Of a stretch of 29,763 nt of DNA, positions 24,399 through 29,763 are shown in pieces. Position 1 is the stretch's first letter, and every line of letters begins with the position of its first letter. Origin of the DNA: UBA1081 sp045658165. Its GTDB lineage: Bacteria; Bacillota; Clostridia; Oscillospirales; Acutalibacteraceae. The DNA lies in contig JAZOUN010000102.1 of NCBI GenBank assembly GCA_045658165.1, positions 1 through 29,763 on the forward strand. Reading direction: 5' to 3'. The translations under genes and the position numbers were made by a program. Below the pieces are notes generated by a model. That model made no database searches. It was not told where the DNA came from and worked only from the letters and a program-made list of their open reading frames with translations.

Positions 24399-24914
24399 AT
24401 GGAACCATTATTTAAAAGCACAAACACAATAACAGAAAAAAAAGCACGTGAACACTACAGAAACATTTCCCTCAGATATCATATTTTCTATCTGATCATG
24501 TTTCTGATAGCTTTATTTTACAATATTTATTGGGCATACTACACTTATGAAATCAATCTGATCTATATAGGACTGCTTATATTTGTGATAATCGGATATA
24601 TTATCAGACCCTATACATATGCAAGGTCGAGAATACGAGAATACAACAAATTATTCAATTCCTATGAAACATGGGAAACAATATTTTATGATGACTATTT
24701 TATTGATAAAAGTATTCATTCAAAAGAAGAACTTATTATTGAATATACACGCATATCATCCGTAAAACAAACAGAAAATTATTATATTTTTTCAATCATA
24801 AACAGTAAAACGAAAATTTTCGTATCCAACAAAATTGAAAATTTACAGGAACAAATTGAATTTAAAAATTTCATTAACAATAAAATGATAAATTCAAAAG
24901 GAAAAATTAAATAA
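24399..24914 (+). CDS. YcxB-like two-span membrane protein
   Basis: A 171-residue protein with two hydrophobic segments (about 29-48 and 53-69) after a charged N-terminus, then a soluble C-terminal half with alternating beta-strand-like segments: ETIFYDDYFI, ELIIEYTRISSVKQTENYYIFS and KTKIFVSNKI. This layout matches the YcxB-like family, whose function is unknown. GGAGG lies seven bases before the ATG. Codon use is more AT rich and the protein richer in Ile, Asn and Tyr than neighbours, which may only reflect a membrane protein. It ends just before a bidirectional terminator. Confidence 0.72.
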   Translation: MEPLFKSTNTITEKKAREHYRNISLRYHIFYLIMFLIALFYNIYWAYYTYEINLIYIGLLIFVIIGYIIRPYTYARSRIREYNKLFNSYETWETIFYDDYFIDKSIHSKEELIIEYTRISSVKQTENYYIFSIINSKTKIFVSNKIENLQEQIEFKNFINNKMINSKGKIK

Positions 24915-24925
24915 TGCAACAAAAA

Positions 24926-24953
24926 AAACCACCTCTTCAGGTGGTTTAATTTT
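24926..24953. terminator. Bidirectional rho-independent terminator
   Basis: AAACCACCT (24926-24934) pairs with AGGTGGTTT (24939-24947) around CTTC. The plus strand continues AATTTTTT, and on the minus strand the stem runs into a run of eight T. It separates the convergent YcxB-like and AMP-ligase genes. Confidence 0.93.
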
Positions 24954-24956
24954 TTA

Positions 24957-26678
24957 TCAATGTTCGCCTGCAAGGATTTTGCCTGCAAGGATTCTTCTGT
25001 TAGTCTTGAAGTGGAAATATTCTCTCTTTTCGATAACAAAGATTTCTACGGGCTGTTCATAATCTTCAAGTCTGCCTCTGATTTCAGATTCAACATCTGA
25101 AAGCTCTGTCCCCTTGTCAAGAATAACATAAAGATAAGGAAGGAAGTAACCTTTATGATCTTTATCGGGAGGAATTACGAAGAAACAATCCGAAACACCT
25201 TTAATATCTACAACTTTATTTTCCATAACAGTTGTAAAAAGATATCCGCCGCCGAAACGCTTATTGAGACCACGGCTGTAAACAAAAAGTTCACCTTCAG
25301 AATTCATTCTGCCGAAATCGCCTGTATGAACCCACACTTTACCGTCGGAATGAACTTTCATTGTCTTTGCAGTATCTTCATCTGAACTGTAACGAACCAT
25401 ATTTGCAGGACCGTGTACGCACACTTCTCCAATCTGATCGTAATCAAGCTCTTCGCATGTTTCAGAATCAAAAATTGAAATTATTGTTCCTCTCATGGGA
25501 ATACCGCCGCCGCATTCTTTAAAGTCTGCTCCGGGACGTGGATTTGTTGCTGTTGAACCGACTTCACTAAGTCCATAGCACATTGAATAAATCGCAGGTG
25601 ATCCGTGTTTTGCAAGGAATGCCTGAATTTCATCAAGCCACTTATTGTGAGCAGGATCTGCACCGCCGCCTATAACATAAAGATCATTCATGGGGAAATC
25701 CTCAGGAATTCTCTTACTGTCTTTAAGAACATTAGCCATTACGGGAACTGCAATCATCTGATTGGGTCTGTATCGCATAAATTCAAGATCGAGATCTTCA
25801 AGCTCACAGAAAGGATCAAGAATAAGATAGTTTGATGATACAATATTGAAAAGCATGATTGAATTAACAATTGCAACAAGAGCAGGAGGAAGCAATGAGT
25901 GAAGAACACGAAGACGGAAACCGATACCTCCGGGAATAACAAGCTGACCGAGAAGCCCGTTTATTGTTCTTGCAGAATGTATTACCTGCTTTGAAGGACC
26001 TGTTGAACCGCTTGTGTATGCACAATACAAAGGTCTGTCAATATTTTTTGCAACAGAAACATCATCTTTAACAGCATCTGCAGATGCAATAAAATCTGCC
26101 CATGAAATATTACGTTCATCACATGCAAGATCACCCTGATAAAGGCTGCTTATACTGTTTTCAACATAATCCGGGATTTCATCTCTGTTTGCAAAAGTGT
26201 AAGGTGACAATACAACAACATGTTCAAGACCTGCGTCATAACAAACCTTTTCTTCTTCTGCAGAAACGAAATCATAAGAAAAAGCAACTTTTACATTTCC
26301 TTCTCTGATTGCATATGCTCGTTCTTCAGGAAGACCGTCATTACAGAGAACAGATATACCGAGTTTTTCGGCAGCAAAGAATACGAAAAGGAATTCAGGT
26401 ACAGCACGGAGAAAAACAATAACACTGTCATTTTCTTTTACACCGAGAAGTGTCAGAGCTTTTGCAACTTTATCAGCTTCTTCAAGAATCTGATTAAGAG
26501 TAAATGTTTTTCCGTAATACTCAACAATCTCCTGATCGTGATCTGTATTATGTTTTAAAATAAATTCAGTCAAAGAATCATCGCACGGGGTAAATGAACG
26601 CATCGGTTCAGGATAAAACTGTAACCAGGGTTTTTCTGTTGAAGCTTTTCTGACAGTTGAAAGATTAAAATTATCCAT
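24957..26678 (-). CDS. AMP-binding (ANL superfamily) acyl-CoA synthetase-like ligase
   Basis: A 573-residue adenylate-forming ligase. Core motifs are present: YTSGSTGPSKQVIHSA (A3, about 219-234), MCYGLSEVGS (A5) and VWVHTGDFGR (A7). At the C-terminus the A10 segment, usually T-N-x-K or G-K, reads KTNRRILAGK, so the adenylation Lys appears to be Arg, though a nearby Lys could substitute. The substrate (fatty, aromatic or amino acid) cannot be told. No carrier protein or partner biosynthetic gene lies next to it, so it is a single-gene unit with its own promoter and a shared terminator. GGAGGT is six bases before the ATG. Confidence 0.87.
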   Translation of the reverse strand: MDNFNLSTVRKASTEKPWLQFYPEPMRSFTPCDDSLTEFILKHNTDHDQEIVEYYGKTFTLNQILEEADKVAKALTLLGVKENDSVIVFLRAVPEFLFVFFAAEKLGISVLCNDGLPEERAYAIREGNVKVAFSYDFVSAEEEKVCYDAGLEHVVVLSPYTFANRDEIPDYVENSISSLYQGDLACDERNISWADFIASADAVKDDVSVAKNIDRPLYCAYTSGSTGPSKQVIHSARTINGLLGQLVIPGGIGFRLRVLHSLLPPALVAIVNSIMLFNIVSSNYLILDPFCELEDLDLEFMRYRPNQMIAVPVMANVLKDSKRIPEDFPMNDLYVIGGGADPAHNKWLDEIQAFLAKHGSPAIYSMCYGLSEVGSTATNPRPGADFKECGGGIPMRGTIISIFDSETCEELDYDQIGEVCVHGPANMVRYSSDEDTAKTMKVHSDGKVWVHTGDFGRMNSEGELFVYSRGLNKRFGGGYLFTTVMENKVVDIKGVSDCFFVIPPDKDHKGYFLPYLYVILDKGTELSDVESEIRGRLEDYEQPVEIFVIEKREYFHFKTNRRILAGKILAGEH

Positions 26679-26782
26679 CTTCAGACCTCCGAAGTAAAAT
26701 TAATAGGGACTATATGTGGATACAAAATAAGCTGTTAAATATTCATAAGCATGATAACACCCTAAACTAAACACATACAGAA

Positions 26783-26811
26783 ATTATACTATAACAAACT
26801 GCATATTTCAA
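26783..26811 (-). promoter_or_regulatory. Promoter of the AMP-ligase gene
   Basis: On the minus strand TTGAAA (plus 26806-26811), 17 bases, TATAAT (plus 26783-26788). The leader is about 100 bases. Upstream lie two inverted repeats, TGTTAATTTTAACA (26838-26851) and ACAAATA-N7-TATTTGT (26871-26891), in an AT-rich stretch. Confidence 0.72.
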
Positions 26812-26911
26812 CATAATTTTTAATATTGTGTATTTTCTGTTAATTTTAACAATTTTATGTTCACAAAAAAACAAATATATTAATTATTTGTACACAAAAT
26901 AATCTATTATA

Positions 26912-26945
26912 GAAAAAAAAATAGACGGAAGAATAATCTTCCGTC
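26912..26945 (-). terminator. Terminator of the ylxM-ffh-rpsP-khpA operon
   Basis: On the minus strand GACGGAAGA pairs with TCTTCCGTC (plus 26924-26945) around a 4-base loop, followed by TATTTTTTTTT. It lies 18 bases past the khpA stop, showing that rimM, trmD and rplS do not follow khpA here. Confidence 0.93.
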
Positions 26946-26962
26946 ACTTTTTTTGCGTGTTA

Positions 26963-27196
26963 TCAGTCGATTTCGACCTGAATCTTCATATCCTTACGGT
27001 TTGCTGTTGCACGCATAACAGTTCTGATAGCCTTAGCTATTCTTCCCTGCTTGCCGATAACACGACCCATGTCGTCAGCAGCAACATGAAGATGATAAAC
27101 AACGATTCCTTCTTCATTTGCAGGATCAACAGTTACATTAACTGATGAAGGCTCATCTACAAGCCCCTGTGCAATTGAAACGAGTAATTCTTCCAT
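26963..27196 (-). CDS. khpA: KH-domain RNA-binding protein KhpA (YlqC)
   Basis: A 77-residue single KH domain. The RNA-binding GxxG loop is in GRVIGKQGRIAKAIRTVMR (GKQG at 48-51). It begins MEELLVSIAQGLVDEP as in KhpA/YlqC proteins, which pair with KhpB and act as small-RNA or mRNA-binding factors affecting cell division and elongation in streptococci. GGGAGG is seven bases before the ATG. The position immediately after rpsP is conserved in Firmicutes. It is the last gene before the terminator. Confidence 0.95.
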   Translation of the reverse strand: MEELLVSIAQGLVDEPSSVNVTVDPANEEGIVVYHLHVAADDMGRVIGKQGRIAKAIRTVMRATANRKDMKIQVEID

Positions 27197-27232
27197 TTTA
27201 TTTCCTCCCTAAATTCCCTTGAATAAGAGCAA

Positions 27233-27481
27233 TTACTTTTCGATGATGCCCTGGTTCTTGAGAATTGATCTTACTGTGTCAGTGGGCTGAGCACCGTTAC
27301 CGATCCACTTCTTTGCTGCTTCAGCATCGATTTTAACTGTTGCAGGTTCTGTTGTGGGGTTGTAATAACCAATTTCTTCGATGAATCTGCCGTCACGGGG
27401 ATATCTTGAGTCTGCTACAACTACACGATAGAAGGGAGCCTTCTTTGCACCCATACGACGAAGACGAATTTTAACTGCCAT
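27233..27481 (-). CDS. rpsP: 30S ribosomal protein S16
   Basis: An 82-residue S16 with the diagnostic start MAVKIRLRRMGAKKAPFYR followed by VVADSRYPRDGRFIEEIGYYNP. The ATG at 27481 is chosen because GGAGGT lies seven bases before it; an in-frame start five codons earlier overlaps that site. Length is normal. A small hairpin (AGCACA/TGTGCT, plus 27524-27538) sits in the 69-base gap after ffh, without a T run. Followed by khpA after 36 bases. Confidence 0.97.
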   Translation of the reverse strand: MAVKIRLRRMGAKKAPFYRVVVADSRYPRDGRFIEEIGYYNPTTEPATVKIDAEAAKKWIGNGAQPTDTVRSILKNQGIIEK

Positions 27482-27550
27482 TTTATTTACCTCCAAAAAA
27501 ATTATACTGAATTTATATGTTCAAGCACATATTGTGCTAAGAAACCTTAT

Positions 27551-28909
27551 TTACATGGGCATTCCGGGGAAACCTCCGCCACCCATCATATTCTGCATTC
27601 TTCTCATTTTTTTCTTACTGCCTTTACCGCTCATCTGCTTGAACATTTTCTGCATCTGACGGTACTGAGCGAGAAGTCTGTTGACATCTTCAACCTGCAT
27701 TCCGCAACCTGCTGCAATTCTGCGCTTTCTGGAAGGATTGATTATATCGGGATTTTCTCTCTCTTTTTTTGTCATAGAATAAATGATAGATGCTGTTTTA
27801 TCGAGCTGACGATCATCAATATCGGCATCTTTGATTTTCTTACCGACACCGGGAATCATTGAAAGAAGATCCTTCATTGAACCCATTTTCTTGACTTCAT
27901 TGAGCTGGTCAAGAAGATCATTGAGATCGAACTTGTTTTTTCTGAGCTTTTCTTCAAGCTCCAGTGCTTTTTTCTCGTCAAGTGTCTGTTCTGCTTTTTC
28001 AATAAGTGAAAGAACGTCACCCATGCCGAGTATTCTTGACGCCATTCTTTCGGGATGGAAAACATCAAGATCATCAAGTTTTTCGCCGACACCGACGAAT
28101 TTGATGGGTTTACCTGTGATAGCTCTTGCTGAAAGAGCAGCACCGCCTCGTGTATCACCGTCAAGCTTTGTGAGAACTAGACCGTCGATTCCGAGCGCAT
28201 CATTGAAAGTTGAAGCAACATTCACGGCATCCTGACCTGTCATTGAGTCAACAACAAGGAGAATTTCGTGAGGTTTAACTTCTGACTTGATGTTTTTAAG
28301 CTCCTGCATAAGCTGTTCGTCAATGTGAAGACGACCTGCAGTATCAAGAAAAACATAGTCGTAACCTTTATCTTTTGCAAGCTTAAGAGCTTCTTTTGCA
28401 ATAGTGACAGGATTTGTATTACCCATTTCAAAAACGGGAACATCAGCCTGTTCACCGACGATCTGCAGCTGTTTAATAGCAGCAGGTCTGTAAACGTCAC
28501 AAGCAACAAGCAAAGGTCTGTGGCCCTGTTTTTTGAGCATCTTAGTAATCTTTGCACTATGTGTTGTTTTACCTGAACCCTGAAGACCACACATCATAAC
28601 TACTGTTGGCGGATGAGCCGCATTAGCAAGTTTTGAGTGAGTTCCGCCCATAAGAGCAGTGAGTTCTTCATTAACTATTTTGATAACCATCTGGGCAGGA
28701 GTAAGACTCTCCATTACCTTTGCACCGATAGCTTTGTTTGTAACAGAAGTTGTAAAATCCTTTGCAACCTTGTAGCTTACGTCAGCTTCAAGAAGAGCAA
28801 GACGGACTTCTCGCATAGCTTCCTTAACATCTGCTTCGGAAAGGCTGCCCTTACTTTTCAGCTTTTTAAATGCTGATTCAAGTCTGTCTGAAAGACCTTC
28901 AAATGCCAT
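27551..28909 (-). CDS. ffh: Signal recognition particle protein Ffh (SRP54)
   Basis: A 452-residue SRP GTPase that binds signal sequences at the ribosome and targets nascent membrane proteins to FtsY. The N domain (about 1-90) has ALLEADVSYKVAKDF; the G domain has P-loop GLQGSGKTT (108-116), DTAGRLHID and TKLDGDTRGGAAL; the Met-rich M domain ends with MRRMQNMMGGGGFPGMPM and contains the RNA-binding segment SMTKKERENPDIINPSRKRR. All regions are full length. AAGGGG lies seven bases before the ATG. It is 15 bases after ylxM. Confidence 0.97.
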   Translation of the reverse strand: MAFEGLSDRLESAFKKLKSKGSLSEADVKEAMREVRLALLEADVSYKVAKDFTTSVTNKAIGAKVMESLTPAQMVIKIVNEELTALMGGTHSKLANAAHPPTVVMMCGLQGSGKTTHSAKITKMLKKQGHRPLLVACDVYRPAAIKQLQIVGEQADVPVFEMGNTNPVTIAKEALKLAKDKGYDYVFLDTAGRLHIDEQLMQELKNIKSEVKPHEILLVVDSMTGQDAVNVASTFNDALGIDGLVLTKLDGDTRGGAALSARAITGKPIKFVGVGEKLDDLDVFHPERMASRILGMGDVLSLIEKAEQTLDEKKALELEEKLRKNKFDLNDLLDQLNEVKKMGSMKDLLSMIPGVGKKIKDADIDDRQLDKTASIIYSMTKKERENPDIINPSRKRRIAAGCGMQVEDVNRLLAQYRQMQKMFKQMSGKGSKKKMRRMQNMMGGGGFPGMPM

Positions 28910-28924
28910 TTTAATACCCCTTAT

Positions 28925-29296
28925 TTATATTTCGGGGTCTGCGAGGTCAGCACATAATGACTGAATTTCAACAGTAAGATTGTTGATTTCCCTCGAAAGA
29001 CCACATTTGAGATTTTCTTCATTGATCATACCGGCTTTTGCACTGATTTTAGCAAGACCTGTTTTTATCTGCTCAAAACGACTTACAAAACCGACTCTTT
29101 CTTCCATCTCAATGAGCTGACTTTCGGCTCTCTTGATGGCATCTCTTACGCCTTGTCTTGTAATACCTACATTCTCTGCAATTTCTGCAAGAGAAAGGTC
29201 ATCGTTATAATAAAAGCTGATAAATTCACGCTGTTTCTGTGTGAGCATATCACCGTAGAAATCAAGAAGCATTATCATATTAAGATTCTTTGCCAT
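28925..29296 (-). CDS. ylxM: YlxM/p13-like helix-turn-helix protein (UPF0122)
   Basis: A 123-residue sigma-factor-like DNA-binding protein. It begins MAKNLNMIMLLDFYGDML, followed by LTQKQREFISFYYNDDLSLAEIA and GITRQGVRDAIKRAE, a sigma-70 region-4 type HTH at about 19-62, then a coiled helical tail. Family members sit directly upstream of ffh and are thought to modulate SRP; YlxM binds SRP components in streptococci. The ATG at 29296 is selected by AGAGGTGA five bases upstream; an in-frame extension upstream crosses the promoter and is rejected. A perfect promoter and a leader hairpin precede it. Confidence 0.92.
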   Translation of the reverse strand: MAKNLNMIMLLDFYGDMLTQKQREFISFYYNDDLSLAEIAENVGITRQGVRDAIKRAESQLIEMEERVGFVSRFEQIKTGLAKISAKAGMINEENLKCGLSREINNLTVEIQSLCADLADPEI

Positions 29297-29311
29297 CAGA
29301 TTCACCTCTTT

Positions 29312-29337
29312 ACTGTAAAGATTTTTCGCTTTACAGT
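29312..29337 (-). promoter_or_regulatory. Hairpin at the 5' end of the ylxM-ffh mRNA
   Basis: On the minus strand ACTGTAAAG pairs with CTTTACAGT (plus 29312-29337) around an 8-base loop. The predicted transcription start falls at its outer edge, and the ribosome site follows at once, so it could stabilise the 5' end of the transcript or modulate initiation. No protein is known from the sequence to bind it. Confidence 0.5.
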
Positions 29338-29342
29338 CGAGT

Positions 29343-29371
29343 ATTATACAAGAATAACCGATGAATGTCAA
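29343..29371 (-). promoter_or_regulatory. Consensus sigma-A promoter of ylxM-ffh-rpsP-khpA
   Basis: On the minus strand TTGACA (plus 29366-29371), a 17-base spacer and TATAAT (plus 29343-29348), all perfect consensus. It starts 24 bases after the mutS2 stop codon, with no terminator visible between. Confidence 0.88.
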
Positions 29372-29394
29372 TAGCAAAATCGAAAAAAATTGAA

Positions 29395-29763
29395 TTATTT
29401 TATTGTTGCGATTGTAACACCGTTTTCGCCTTCACCGAATGTTCCGAGACGATATGTCTTTATCTGACTGTGTTTCTTAAGATGCTGCTGAACCGCAGCT
29501 CTTAATGCACCGGTTCCCTTACCGTGAATAACTGTAAACTCTGAAAGTCCTGCCATCACTATATTATCAATGAAGAGATCGAGTGTCATTATAGCCTCTT
29601 CTACGGTAAGACCACGAAGATCACAACGTGTATCTGATGCGGCAGTCATACGGCTTTCAGTATTATTTCTGACAAAAGTATCTTTTGTCTGTTCTTTTTT
29701 CTTTTCAATAAGACGCAAGTCAGAAACCTTTACACGCATTTTCATACTGCCGGTCTGAATTTC
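29395..29763 (-). CDS. mutS2: MutS2, C-terminal part with Smr domain
   Basis: The last 122 residues of MutS2; the N-terminal and ATPase parts lie beyond the right edge. The frame is open to the window end and reads EIQTGSMKMRVKVSDLRLIE, matching the KOW-like region before the Smr domain. The Smr nuclease domain shows DTRCDLRGLTVEEA (DLRG motif) and VIHGKGTGALR (HGKGTG motif) and ends YRLGTFGEGENGVTIATIK. MutS2 acts in suppressing recombination or rescuing collided ribosomes, with the Smr domain as the nuclease. No terminator follows the stop codon, so readthrough into ylxM is possible. Confidence 0.93.
   Translation of the reverse strand, partial: EIQTGSMKMRVKVSDLRLIEKKKEQTKDTFVRNNTESRMTAASDTRCDLRGLTVEEAIMTLDLFIDNIVMAGLSEFTVIHGKGTGALRAAVQQHLKKHSQIKTYRLGTFGEGENGVTIATIK

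Noticed and set aside
27501..27530. TATAAT ahead of rpsP on the minus strand (plus 27501-27506) as an internal promoter
   Set aside because: No -35 box at a workable distance (TTGAAC gives only 12 bases), and transcription would start inside the rpsP ribosome site.

Overview
The window looks like chromosomal DNA of a low-GC, monoderm Clostridia-type Firmicute, most likely from the Ruminococcaceae/Oscillospiraceae. The evidence is the gene set (rpsF-ssb-rpsR, gdpP-rplI-dnaB, RNase J, YlxM-Ffh-rpsP-KhpA, MutS2, a CwlD-like amidase, a GdpP phosphodiesterase), strong GGAGG ribosome binding sites, consensus TTGACA-N17-TATAAT promoters, and some TTG starts. The genus cannot be fixed from sequence alone. 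No tRNA, rRNA, CRISPR array, insertion sequence or prophage gene was seen.

Layout. (1) 1-1965, minus strand: a VanY-type carboxypeptidase, then the rpsF-ssb-rpsR operon with its own consensus promoter and a hairpin leader that may be the S6:S18 autoregulatory site. (2) 2210-5868: a membrane-embedded M28 peptidase and a lipoprotein on plus, then an XRE regulator (minus) divergent from a histidine-phosphatase-like gene (plus) across two back-to-back promoters. (3) 5869-6282: a 414-base non-coding stretch with an unusual array of mini-hairpins joined by 9-base linkers, followed by two convergent terminators. (4) 6283-9226, minus: cwlD-like amidase, radA, a DUF6873-like gene and a 41-residue membrane protein, tightly packed. 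(5) 9348-9464: an isolated 38-residue cationic hydrophobic peptide with its own promoter and terminator. (6) 9560-12254, minus: a sugar-phosphate transferase followed by two cyclophilin lipoproteins, one degenerate. (7) 12347-21378, minus: rnj, gdpP, rplI, dnaB, tilS and ftsH, a housekeeping run for RNA decay, c-di-AMP turnover, replication, tRNA modification and membrane proteolysis. (8) 21482-24914: a sugar nucleotidyltransferase/phosphomutase fusion (minus), divergent from RNase HI and a YcxB-like membrane protein (plus). (9) 24957-29763: an AMP-forming ligase with its own promoter and a shared bidirectional terminator, then ylxM-ffh-rpsP-khpA and the end of mutS2, all minus.

Most genes are core functions. 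The notable features are several catalytic-residue losses in otherwise intact proteins (FtsH with HVAGH in place of HEAGH, a histidine phosphatase with RNG in place of RHG, a cyclophilin without its active-site Arg), two small membrane proteins with good translation signals, and the hairpin array. No complete new defence or biosynthetic system can be demonstrated. The hairpin array and the 38-residue peptide are the best candidates for something undescribed.
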